From an uncultured Algibacter sp. (GTDB lineage Bacteria; Bacteroidota; Bacteroidia; Flavobacteriales; Flavobacteriaceae): a DNA stretch of 64,000 nt. Location of the stretch: contig NZ_CANKXG010000010.1 of NCBI RefSeq assembly GCF_947487575.1, positions 62,001 to 126,000 on the forward strand, in the 5' to 3' direction. Positions 1 through 7,051 of the stretch are shown here, one piece after another. Position numbers and translations under genes: made by a program. The notes beneath the pieces were generated by a model. That model ran no database searches, had not been told where the DNA came from, and was given only the letters and a program-made list of their open reading frames with translations. Positions within the stretch are counted from its first letter, which is position 1; each line of letters begins with the position of its first letter.

Positions 1-426
1 ACAGCTTTAGAAAACTATTTAAATTTTGCGAATGCAAAAACATCTTTATCAGCTAAAGAAAAAGAAGTTGTAAACTTAGCTGTAAGTGAGGTAAACAACT
101 GTATTTATTGTCTATCTGCACATACTGCCATTGGAAAAATGAATGGTTTTTCTGAAGAACAAATTTTGGAGTTAAGAGCAGGAGAAGCTTCTTTTGATAA
201 CGAATTAGATGCTTTAGCAAGGTTAGCTAGAAACATCACAGAAAACAGAGGAAGAACAGATGCAGATGTGTTAGAAAACTTCTTCAAGGCTGGATATACA
301 AAAGGAAATTTAATAGATACCATTTCTTTAGTAGGCGATAAAACCATTTCAAATTACGTACACAGTACAACACAAGTCCCAGTAGATTTTCCAGTAGTAC
401 AGCCATTAGCTGAAGTTGCAGTATAA
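1..426 (+). CDS. Carboxymuconolactone decarboxylase / AhpD-like protein, 5' truncated by window edge
   Basis: The frame is open from base 1, so the true start lies upstream of the window; the ORF track begins only at an internal Met (139). The visible 141 residues contain CIYCLSAH (fragment residues 34-41), the CxxCxxxH signature of the AhpD/CMD fold, whose two cysteines act as a thiol-disulfide redox pair in peroxidase-linked members. The region following it (helical, rich in Glu and Ala) fits the alpha-helical CMD domain. The family covers alkylhydroperoxidases and decarboxylases; the CxxC favours the peroxidase-like redox type, but the substrate cannot be read from sequence. A cupredoxin-like protein and ferritin follow on the same strand, which would suit an oxidative-stress or metal-handling neighbourhood (inference). 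Confidence 0.85.
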   Translation, partial: TALENYLNFANAKTSLSAKEKEVVNLAVSEVNNCIYCLSAHTAIGKMNGFSEEQILELRAGEASFDNELDALARLARNITENRGRTDADVLENFFKAGYTKGNLIDTISLVGDKTISNYVHSTTQVPVDFPVVQPLAEVAV

Positions 427-487
427 TATTAATAAACACAAATAAATAATCAATAATCAGAGCAAAAGCTCAAAATAATTTAAAACA

Positions 488-868
488 ATGAAAAAAGTAA
501 TAGTAATTTTAGTAGTAGTATTAGCATTTGCATTCAACTCAAATGCACAGGATGCCATGGCATCGGTAAAAACAATTTCTTTAGAGCAAACTAAAGGAGA
601 GTTTGTTCAAAAAGCATTAACTGTCAGTGAAGGTACTTATGTATTTGAAGTAGCAAATAATCATGCAGCAGAAAAAGTTGGTTTAGTTTTAGTAAAAAAA
701 GGAGATGATGCCAGCAATCCAGAAAACCATATTAAAACAGCTTACGTAACCCAAGTTGTTAAAGATGGAGAAACACAAAAAACAAATGCAACAACTTTAG
801 CAAAAGGAGAATATGTGTATTTCTGCCCATTAAATCCAACACCACAATATACCCTTACAGTACAGTAG
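488..868 (+). CDS. Small secreted cupredoxin-like protein
   Basis: This 126-residue protein has a clear Sec signal peptide (MKKVIVILVVVLAFAFNSNAQ, residues 1-21), so it is periplasmic. The remainder has alternating beta-like segments and ends in EYVYFCPLNPTPQYTLTV, which resembles the Cys-loop end of cupredoxins. The classical type-1 copper set (His, Cys, His, Met) is incomplete: a His is present in NNHAAEK and one Cys in YFCPL, but the usual His and Met after the Cys are absent. It may therefore keep the fold without a standard blue-copper site. It lies 61 bp after the AhpD-like gene and is followed by a strong hairpin terminator, so the two could share a transcript. Function unassigned. Confidence 0.6.
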   Translation: MKKVIVILVVVLAFAFNSNAQDAMASVKTISLEQTKGEFVQKALTVSEGTYVFEVANNHAAEKVGLVLVKKGDDASNPENHIKTAYVTQVVKDGETQKTNATTLAKGEYVYFCPLNPTPQYTLTVQ

Positions 869-902
869 TTTATAGTAAGGATTATCTAATAAATCATTAA
901 AG

Positions 903-932
903 GCTATTCTAATATTAGAATAGCTTTTTTTA
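903..932 (+). terminator. Rho-independent terminator after the cupredoxin-like gene
   Basis: A perfect 11-bp inverted repeat (GCTATTCTAAT / ATTAGAATAGC) is followed directly by seven T residues. It closes the AhpD-like/cupredoxin unit and separates it from ferritin. Confidence 0.8.
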
Positions 933-989
933 TGGATATAATTAAGAATAGAACAGGTAAATTTTTAACTTTACATAAAACTAAATATT

Positions 990-1508
990 ATGTTATCAAA
1001 AAATATTCAAGAGGCGCTAAATAATCAAATAAGAGTTGAAGCAGAATCATCTCAAATCTACTTAGCTATGGCATGTTGGGCTGAGGTAAAAGGTTTGGAA
1101 GGTGTGGCAAATTTCATGTATGCACAAAGCGATGAAGAACGCGAACACATGTTGAAACTTGTTAAGTTTGTTAACGAGCGAGGTGGACATGCAAAAATCT
1201 CACAATTGAAAGCCCCAAATGTAACTTTTAACTCTTTTAAAGAAATGTTTGAAAAGCTTTTTGATCATGAGGTATTTGTATCTCAGAGTATTAATGAGTT
1301 AGTTCATATATCTCTTCAGGAAAAAGATTATGCAACACATAACTTTTTACAATGGTATGTTGCTGAACAAATAGAAGAAGAGGCTGTAGCGCGTACCATT
1401 TTAGATAAAATAAATATGATAGGTGATGACAAAGGTGGTTTGTACTTATTCGATAGAGATATTGAAAATTTAACAGTAACTACGGCAGCAATTAATACTC
1501 CTGAGTAA
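990..1508 (+). CDS. ftnA: Ferritin (non-haem iron storage)
   Basis: Bacterial ferritin of 172 residues, the usual length. The ferroxidase centre is intact and falls at the same numbering as in E. coli FtnA: E17, E50, H53 (in EEREHM), E94, Q127, and E129/E130 in EQIEEE. It oxidises Fe(II) and stores the mineral in a 24-subunit cytoplasmic shell. A near-consensus promoter box TAACTTTA lies at 967-974. It is monocistronic by context: a terminator precedes it and the next small gene starts 75 bp downstream. The short acidic tail after residue 160 has no special motif. The presence of a DtxR-type regulator and FeoAB in the same window suggests iron-responsive control, but I see no clear operator here. 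Confidence 0.95.
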   Translation: MLSKNIQEALNNQIRVEAESSQIYLAMACWAEVKGLEGVANFMYAQSDEEREHMLKLVKFVNERGGHAKISQLKAPNVTFNSFKEMFEKLFDHEVFVSQSINELVHISLQEKDYATHNFLQWYVAEQIEEEAVARTILDKINMIGDDKGGLYLFDRDIENLTVTTAAINTPE

Positions 1509-1583
1509 TTTTAACAATTAAGCTTATTTAGATTTAATAAAAATAACTTATTTTTACCAAAGGTTTGAATATTTCATTCTACT

Positions 1584-1745
1584 ATGGGTAAAAAGAAGAA
1601 AAAAAATAGAATTAATAAATTACGAAAGTTAGGGATAGAGCTCCCTGAAAAAGTAAAAACGAGTTGCTGTAAAAAATTTAAAAAGGGTGAGAATAAGCGT
1701 TGTAAAAAGTGCCCTTGTTTTGATTTGATTAAGAAAGTGGCTTAA
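1584..1745 (+). CDS. 53-aa Lys/Cys-rich small protein (missed by ORF track)
   Basis: An ATG-started ORF of 53 residues, too short for the supplied track. The N-terminus is strongly basic (MGKKKKKNRINKLRK), and the C-terminal half holds five cysteines in a C-C-x(10)-C-x2-C-x-C arrangement (TSCCKK ... RCKKCPCFD). Such spacing suggests a small metal-binding knuckle; the basic head could bind nucleic acid or ribosome (inference). It sits between ferritin and tex, and a long hairpin terminator follows 22 bp after its stop. Codon use is ordinary for the window. I do not recognise a characterised family. Confidence 0.65.
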   Translation: MGKKKKKNRINKLRKLGIELPEKVKTSCCKKFKKGENKRCKKCPCFDLIKKVA

Positions 1746-1767
1746 GCTTTATTAAAAATAAAAATCC

Positions 1768-1806
1768 AAACCTGTCAGGTTTTCAAAACCTGACAGGTTT
1801 TTTTGG
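1768..1806 (+). terminator. Long perfect hairpin terminator, CCTGTCAGG type
   Basis: A 16-bp arm AAACCTGTCAGGTTTT is mirrored perfectly after one base and is followed by a T-run. It ends the ferritin/53-aa gene region. The same core appears in decayed form at 50381-50409, so it may be a dispersed repeat used as a terminator. Confidence 0.8.
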
Positions 1807-1861
1807 TTAAAAAACCTTCAAAATTAATTAGTTTTGAATAAAATTTAGAGCTTCAATCAAC

Positions 1862-3979
1862 ATGATAAAGTATATAATTCAACATACAAAACTCCCTGAA
1901 CAATCTGTAAAAAACACAATTGAATTATTGAATGAAGACTGTACTATTCCTTTTATTTCGCGTTATAGAAAAGAGCGTACAGGGAATTTAGATGAGGTTC
2001 AAATAGCTGATATTGTAAAGTATAAAGAACAGTTTGAAGCTTTAGAAAAGCGAAAAAAAGCCATTTTAAAAGCTTTAGAAGAACAAGATGTTTTAACTTC
2101 AGAATTAAAACAAAAAATTGAGTCGACTCAAGATGTAACAGCCCTTGAAGATATCTACTTACCCTATAAAAAAAGCAGAAAAACTAAAGCTGAAAAAGCG
2201 AGACAAAACGGTTTAGAACCTTTGGCGAAAATTATCATGTCTCAAAATGCAAACGATTTAGAATCTATTGCGTTTAAATATGTAAAAGGAGACGTGCTCT
2301 CTTTTGAAGATGCTTTAGAAGGCGCAAGGCATATTATTGCAGAATGGATAAACGAACGTACCGATATTCGAAATAATATCCGTCGACAATTGGAGCGTTT
2401 TGCGATGATTTCTACAAAAGTGATAAAAACAAAAGCTGAAGAAGAGAACGCGCAAAAATTTAGAGATTATTTTGATTGGGAAGAAAACCTGAGCAGAATA
2501 CCATCACACCGTTTGTTAGCTATTTTAAGAGCTGAAAAAGAAGGGTTTATTCGTGTAAAAATTGAAATTGATAATGATAGAGCGCTAGATAATATTGAAA
2601 GACGTATCATAAAAAGTAATAACGCTTGCGCGGAACAAATTGAAATTGCTACTAAAGATGCTTACAAACGCTTATTGTTGCCATCGTTAAGCAATGAAGC
2701 ATTACAAATAGCAAAAGATAAAGCTGATGAATCTGCCATAAGTGTATTCGCTAAAAACTTAAAGCAATTATTATTAGGTTCGCCTTTGGGTGAAAAACGC
2801 GTTTTAGCTATAGACCCCGGATTTAGAACAGGTTGTAAAGTAGTTTGTTTAGATGCTCAAGGGCAATTAAAATATAACGAAACTATTTATCCACATCCGC
2901 CAAAAAGTGATAGTATCGGCGCAATGAAAAAAATAAGTTCACTTTGTGATGCCTATAAAATTGAAGCTATCGCCATTGGAAACGGAACCGCATCCAGAGA
3001 AACCGAAGCTTTAATTAGAAAAGTACATTTTAAAAATGATGTACAGGTTTTTGTGGTAAGTGAAGCGGGTGCTAGTATTTATTCGGCATCTAAAATAGCT
3101 AGAGAAGAATTTCCAGATTATGATGTTACAGTTCGTGGCTCGGTATCTATTGGTCGCCGATTACAAGACCCGTTGGCTGAACTCGTAAAAATTGATGCTA
3201 AGTCTATAGGTGTTGGACAATATCAGCATGATGTCGACCAAACTAAACTTCAAAAACAATTGGATGTTGTGGTTGAAAATTGCGTAAATGCTGTTGGCGT
3301 AAATATTAATACGGCAAGTAAATCGCTTTTGAGTTATGTATCTGGTATTGGTCCCAAACTTGCAGAAAATATTTTTAATTATAGAAATGAAAATGGTGTT
3401 TTTAAAAGTAGAAGCGACATAAAAAAAGTACCCCGTTTAGGCGGAAAAGCTTTTGAACAAGGTGCCGCTTTTTTAAGAATTAAAGATGCTAAAAACCCGT
3501 TGGATGATTCTGCGGTTCACCCAGAAAGTTACTCGATTGTAACTAAAATGGCAAAAGACTTAGGGAAATCAGTAGAAGATTTAATTGGAAATAAAGACCT
3601 ACTTCAAAAATTAAACTTGAAAACGTATTGTACGGATTCGGTAGGTTTATTAACCCTAGAAGACATTATTAAAGAACTAGAAAAACCAGGTTTAGATATT
3701 CGTGAGCAAGCCAAAGTATTTACTTTCAATCAAAATATAAAAACGATTAATGATTTGCGAGAAGGACAATTACTTCCAGGAATCGTCAATAATATTACCA
3801 ATTTTGGTTGTTTTGTAGATGTAGGTATTAAAGAAAGTGGATTAATTCATGTCTCTAACCTATCAGACAGTTTTGTAAAAGATGTGAACGAACACGTGCA
3901 TTTACATCAGCAAATTATAGTAAAAGTTTTGGAGGTTGATATTCCGCGAAAGCGTATTCAGTTAAAATTGCATAAATAA
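1862..3979 (+). CDS. tex: Tex family RNA-binding transcription accessory protein
   Basis: The 705-residue protein matches Tex in length and order: an N-terminal helical Tex-like domain (about 1-190) with the SRYRKERTG segment, a YqgF-like RNase H fold domain (about 320-420, starting RVLAIDPGFRTG), a helix-hairpin-helix region (LLSYVSGIGPKLAENIF, about 490-510), and a C-terminal S1 RNA-binding domain (LLPGIVNNITNFGCFVDVG onward). Tex binds nucleic acid and associates with transcription in the cytoplasm. Start is ATG, transcribed alone from between a terminator and a convergent phosphatase gene. The sequence appears complete with no sign of damage. Confidence 0.95.
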   Translation: MIKYIIQHTKLPEQSVKNTIELLNEDCTIPFISRYRKERTGNLDEVQIADIVKYKEQFEALEKRKKAILKALEEQDVLTSELKQKIESTQDVTALEDIYLPYKKSRKTKAEKARQNGLEPLAKIIMSQNANDLESIAFKYVKGDVLSFEDALEGARHIIAEWINERTDIRNNIRRQLERFAMISTKVIKTKAEEENAQKFRDYFDWEENLSRIPSHRLLAILRAEKEGFIRVKIEIDNDRALDNIERRIIKSNNACAEQIEIATKDAYKRLLLPSLSNEALQIAKDKADESAISVFAKNLKQLLLGSPLGEKRVLAIDPGFRTGCKVVCLDAQGQLKYNETIYPHPPKSDSIGAMKKISSLCDAYKIEAIAIGNGTASRETEALIRKVHFKNDVQVFVVSEAGASIYSASKIAREEFPDYDVTVRGSVSIGRRLQDPLAELVKIDAKSIGVGQYQHDVDQTKLQKQLDVVVENCVNAVGVNINTASKSLLSYVSGIGPKLAENIFNYRNENGVFKSRSDIKKVPRLGGKAFEQGAAFLRIKDAKNPLDDSAVHPESYSIVTKMAKDLGKSVEDLIGNKDLLQKLNLKTYCTDSVGLLTLEDIIKELEKPGLDIREQAKVFTFNQNIKTINDLREGQLLPGIVNNITNFGCFVDVGIKESGLIHVSNLSDSFVKDVNEHVHLHQQIIVKVLEVDIPRKRIQLKLHK

Positions 3980-3987
3980 AGTGATTT

Positions 3988-4010
3988 TTCATTCCTACGA
4001 AGGCAGTAAT
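3988..4010. repeat. Decayed copy of a short palindromic intergenic repeat
   Basis: The segment TTTCATTCCTACGAAGGCAG resembles the common bacterial intergenic motif TCATTCCTGCGAAGGCAGGAAT, but its right arm is decayed (GCAGTAATG). It lies between the convergent tex and phosphatase genes. The assignment rests on recall of that motif and not on a second copy in this window. Confidence 0.3.
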
Positions 4011-4034
4011 GTATTATAAGCATTGGATTTAATT

Positions 4035-4859
4035 TTATAATATGAAGTTGTTATAATAAACGCCCTTCTCATTCATAAACGTGCCATCCTTTTTATTTAA
4101 ATCTAATGGTTCGCCATTAAAATCTGTTGCAAGTAAACCGAGTTCGGTGTATATACAAGCTGTAGCTGCATAATCCCAAATACTACCGCCACCTAATTCT
4201 TTTTTTGGAAATTTCAAAAAACATGCAGGTCCGTTTTCTAAAACTGAAATGGCACACATTACAGCTCCTTTTCCAGATATTTCTTTAATGTTTTTTAATC
4301 CTAAATTAGCTTGATGTCTGTTAAGTATCTTTTGTATTTCGGTAGACTTTGGTGTGTCTTTTAGTTTTTTATCGGTTAGGTAAGTTAGGTAGTCATTAGT
4401 GTTTTTAATGTTCCAAGGATTGTTGTTTTTATAAGCACCGTTGCTCTTTATTGCATGATATAATGTTTGGGTGCTTGGGTTAAACACAACACCAATTAAA
4501 GGCGTTCCGTCTTTAGCAGTTAAGGCAATAGATACAGAAAACCCGGGTTGTTTGTTAATAAAAGCTAATGTGCCATCTAAAGGGTCTATACACCAAAAGG
4601 CATCTTTTTCAAATCTGCTTTTATCATCTTCTGTTTCTTCGGATAATAAACCAATATCAAAAGTTTTGCATGTTGGTTTTAAATGTGATAAAATAATAGT
4701 TTCACATGCTCTATCTACTTTGGTTACTACTTGAGAGGCATAAGTAGAACCACCTTCTTTTTGCTCAACTACAACATCGGTATTCATGTGTTTTTGAATA
4801 ATATTTCCAGCAGAAAGCGCTGCCTCAATGGCTATGTTTGTTAAATGTTGTAAGTCCAC
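4035..4859 (-). CDS. Inositol monophosphatase / CysQ-like phosphatase
   Basis: A 274-residue member of the Mg-dependent, Li-sensitive phosphatase superfamily. Metal-binding motifs are visible in order: LLSEET (71-76), DPLDGT (92-97) and GGSIWDYAAT (about 225-234). Members hydrolyse inositol phosphates, PAP (CysQ) or fructose bisphosphate; DPLDGT followed by LAFI is closer to the nucleotidase/CysQ side, but I would not fix the substrate. The start is GTG and overlaps the stop of the upstream kinase-like gene by one base (TAGTG), so the two are translationally coupled and probably act on related small molecules. No terminator is obvious downstream. Confidence 0.85.
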   Translation of the reverse strand: MDLQHLTNIAIEAALSAGNIIQKHMNTDVVVEQKEGGSTYASQVVTKVDRACETIILSHLKPTCKTFDIGLLSEETEDDKSRFEKDAFWCIDPLDGTLAFINKQPGFSVSIALTAKDGTPLIGVVFNPSTQTLYHAIKSNGAYKNNNPWNIKNTNDYLTYLTDKKLKDTPKSTEIQKILNRHQANLGLKNIKEISGKGAVMCAISVLENGPACFLKFPKKELGGGSIWDYAATACIYTELGLLATDFNGEPLDLNKKDGTFMNEKGVYYNNFIL

Positions 4860-5809
4860 TATTGTAGATTTTTAATGACTTCAGTTGTTATACGTTCGCT
4901 ATAACTGTTAATTTTCCAATGGCCGGGGCTCCAGCCTTTTAAAAACCGATGAAAATCTGCCCAAGCTACATGGTATAATGGTCGCCAGTCATTTTCAAGG
5001 GCTTCATTTATTGCACCAAGCGCTTTGTGTAAATGCGAAAAATAGGTATCTAATATTTGAGATTCTAAGCGTTCGCAATCACTTTCATTGAGGCAACTTC
5101 CAATAAAATAGACCACATCTTTCATTCCACAACCGCCACCTACATATTGAAAATCTACACCAGCTACTTCTCCGTTTTCAGAAAAACAAAAGTTTGCCAA
5201 TTTTGCATCGCCATGCACAAATGTTTTAAAGTTGCAGTTATTCAGTTTTTTATCAATTGCAGCCGCAGCGTTTTTTAAGGTTTTATCTTCTAAAACATCT
5301 AGTTCTTGCGGTCTGGTTTCTAAATGCCAATAGGTGCCAACGTCCCATAGTCCGTTAGGTGTTTTTCCCAAAAAACTTGCATGAAATTGTGCCAACCATT
5401 CTAAGCAACTGTCTATATCTTCCCATTCCACGTTTTGCTTTCGTAATGGAAAACCTGCTTTATCTAAATCTTCAAGAACTATTAATGTTTCATCATGTTT
5501 GTTTTCAATAGCAAAACATTTTGGTAAGCGTGCCATACCGTGTTTGCTATATTGCCTATACCAATTGGTTTCTACCTCATAAGATTTTAGTTTTCTTTGG
5601 TGCCCAATATCTGTATGCCATCCTCTTGGGTGATTATGACTTTTAGGTAATTGCACATGTTTTACAACTACACTTTCTAAATCGGAATTTTCTAATGCAA
5701 CTCGAATAATTTTACCATAACCACTCCATAATTCTTGAATGATTTCTTTTTCAACTAAGGAAGATGCGCCAGTGTTCTGTAAAATAACAGATTTAAAATA
5801 ATCGTTCAT
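4859..5809 (-). CDS. APH/choline-kinase-like phosphotransferase
   Basis: A 316-residue protein kinase-fold small-molecule phosphotransferase. The catalytic loop [11 protein letters not shown] (HGDxxxxN, about 197-207) and the metal-binding DFQY (about 217-220) are intact; [10 protein letters not shown] in the N-lobe/hinge region also fits. Such enzymes phosphorylate aminoglycosides, choline, ecdysteroid-like or other alcohols; the [16 protein letters not shown] segment is like the ecdysteroid-kinase/DUF1679 group. It overlaps the phosphatase gene by one base, which pairs a kinase with a phosphatase in one unit. A TATATTTG box on the minus strand (5817-5824) lies just before the start and gives a very short leader. 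Confidence 0.75.
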   Translation of the reverse strand: MNDYFKSVILQNTGASSLVEKEIIQELWSGYGKIIRVALENSDLESVVVKHVQLPKSHNHPRGWHTDIGHQRKLKSYEVETNWYRQYSKHGMARLPKCFAIENKHDETLIVLEDLDKAGFPLRKQNVEWEDIDSCLEWLAQFHASFLGKTPNGLWDVGTYWHLETRPQELDVLEDKTLKNAAAAIDKKLNNCNFKTFVHGDAKLANFCFSENGEVAGVDFQYVGGGCGMKDVVYFIGSCLNESDCERLESQILDTYFSHLHKALGAINEALENDWRPLYHVAWADFHRFLKGWSPGHWKINSYSERITTEVIKNLQ

Positions 5810-5816
5810 AAGGTGC

Positions 5817-5824
5817 CAAATATA
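5817..5824 (-). promoter_or_regulatory. -7 promoter box for kinase-like/phosphatase pair
   Basis: TATATTTG on the minus strand fits the Bacteroidota consensus TAnnTTTG and lies 8 bases before the ATG. The -33 element is not convincing. Confidence 0.5.
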
Positions 5825-5939
5825 GAAAATATCAATTCAAGTGTAGTTCCTTTGGTAAGTCATTTCGGGCTACTTAATAGCTTTAATAACCTATATTTTT
5901 TATTTATCAGCGTTAATATTTAAGACTTTTGATAAATAA

Positions 5940-5970
5940 AAAAGCACCCAATTTCTTAAGTGCTTTTAGA
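5940..5970 (-). terminator. Terminator after TerB-like gene
   Basis: AAAAGCAC / GTGCTTTT arms enclose a 12-base loop; read on the minus strand the stem is followed by TTTTTTATTTATC. It is placed 25 bp after the stop of the TerB-like gene. Confidence 0.75.
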
Positions 5971-5994
5971 ATTATATAAATTTAAAATAGTTTC

Positions 5995-6426
5995 TTATCT
6001 ATTCATATTCTTTATTTCATCCATAAAAGTGTCCAAATCCACACCGTTATTAACTAGTGTTAAGGCTTTGTCAATTATATATTTTACGTTTACTGCATGA
6101 AAACCAAGTCCAACTCCAATTTTCTTTAAAAGTAACATTTCAGGGTCACCCTTAATCGTGTCAACATGAATCATACGCACTAAATCATATAAACGTTCTA
6201 AACGGTTATCATAAGAAACAGGTGGATTTATTGGTTGGGAATTAAAATTCTTTAAAATAGCCTTATAATCTCCTTCACTAATCTCCAATCTTTGTGCTAA
6301 ACGGTCTAAAAACGTTTGCTCTTCTGGAGTAATAACTCCATCAGCCATAGCTACTCTTACTATCGCTGCAAAATGACTTTCATTTCGCCTTTTAAAACCA
6401 CTATCAAATAAATCTGAAAACGACAT
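5995..6426 (-). CDS. TerB-like (TerB_N/DjlA-type) helical protein
   Basis: A 143-residue soluble protein with the TerB-like helical core: AAIVRVAMADGVITPEEQTFLDRLAQRLEI (residues about 20-50), in which the acidic ADGxxxxEE motif is the hallmark of the family. Despite the tellurite name, most members of this size are not resistance proteins and are annotated by domain only. It has its own box TAGGTTTG (minus strand, 6450-6457) and its own terminator, so it is monocistronic. No signal peptide or membrane segment is visible. The role is unknown. Confidence 0.75.
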   Translation of the reverse strand: MSFSDLFDSGFKRRNESHFAAIVRVAMADGVITPEEQTFLDRLAQRLEISEGDYKAILKNFNSQPINPPVSYDNRLERLYDLVRMIHVDTIKGDPEMLLLKKIGVGLGFHAVNVKYIIDKALTLVNNGVDLDTFMDEIKNMNR

Positions 6427-6449
6427 ATATTTTTCTTTTTTTAGTGCTA

Positions 6450-6457
6450 CAAACCTA
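6450..6457 (-). promoter_or_regulatory. -7 promoter box for TerB-like gene
   Basis: TAGGTTTG on the minus strand fits TAnnTTTG and is 24 bases before the start codon. Confidence 0.45.
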
Positions 6458-6501
6458 CATATTTTTTTTAAGATTTTAAGCTGAAAGTTTTAATTTTTTG
6501 A

Positions 6502-6599
6502 GCGTTACCCAAGGGTCAGGCTTTCGGCAGTCGCTTTTTTGTGTTGCATAGGTGCAACAACACAAAAAGAGCTTCAACAAATGCCTCAATCCTTAACGC
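6502..6599 (+). repeat. GCGTTACCC palindromic repeat, copy A
   Basis: A 98-bp element begins GCGTTACCCAAGGGTCAGGC and ends CCTCAATCCTTAACGC, so its outer ends are inverted (GCGTTA / TAACGC). The centre forms a hairpin (CTTTTTTGTGTTGCA, loop TAGG, TGCAACAACACAAAAAG). Copies B, C and D share the ends and order of blocks. It has no coding potential and fills the gap between the TerB-like and monooxygenase genes. The 60-aa ORF listed across it is a shadow. Confidence 0.8.
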
Positions 6600-6642
6600 A
6601 AGTGCAGCATTCAAAATTAAACACTAAGGTTTTATTTAAAGT

Positions 6643-6939
6643 TCAACCCATTCTAGTCATTTCATTTAAAGTAAATTCTTCAACAGCGCCATCAGTAGCT
6701 TTCACGTATTCAGCTAAATGAGTATTTTCCATATGTTGCTGCCATAAGGCTCTACTTTCCCAGTTTTCATAAAATAGAAATAAATTTTTGTTGGCATTAT
6801 CTTGGTGTAAATCATAATTAACACAGCCTTTTTCAGCTTTTGTAATGTCAATAAGTTTTAATAATTCACTTTTCACTAAATCTCTATGTTCATCTTTAGC
6901 CAAAATTTTAGCTACGATTGTTAATGGTTTATTTGTCAT
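6643..6939 (-). CDS. Antibiotic biosynthesis monooxygenase (ABM/YgiN-like) domain protein
   Basis: A 98-residue single-domain dimeric ferredoxin-like protein. LTIVAKILAKDEHRDLVKSEL at the N-terminus and the central KGCVNYDLHQDNANKNLFLFYENWESRALWQQHM are typical of the ABM family, which includes the quinol monooxygenase YgiN and several cofactor-less oxygenases. Length is typical for the family. It is preceded by TAGTTTTG (minus strand, 6959-6966). Family assignment is secure; the substrate is not predictable. Confidence 0.85.
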   Translation of the reverse strand: MTNKPLTIVAKILAKDEHRDLVKSELLKLIDITKAEKGCVNYDLHQDNANKNLFLFYENWESRALWQQHMENTHLAEYVKATDGAVEEFTLNEMTRMG

Positions 6940-6958
6940 AATTTTAAATTCAGTTTTA

Positions 6959-6966
6959 CAAAACTA
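6959..6966 (-). promoter_or_regulatory. -7 promoter box for ABM gene
   Basis: TAGTTTTG on the minus strand, about 20 bases before the ATG, fits TAnnTTTG. Confidence 0.45.
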
Positions 6967-7023
6967 ATTTAGAGAAACATTTATGAATTCTTAACTAAAC
7001 AATAAAAGAATAATCCGAAACCT

Positions 7024-7031
7024 TATATTTG
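7024..7031 (+). promoter_or_regulatory. -7 promoter box for mfd
   Basis: TATATTTG, 20 bases before the GTG start of mfd. No matching -33 TTG was found. Confidence 0.5.
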
Positions 7032-7051
7032 CATTCGTAAAACAGAATTAG

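Noticed and set aside
5995-6426. Tellurite-resistance operon
   Set aside because: Only a stand-alone TerB-like domain is present; other ter genes are missing.
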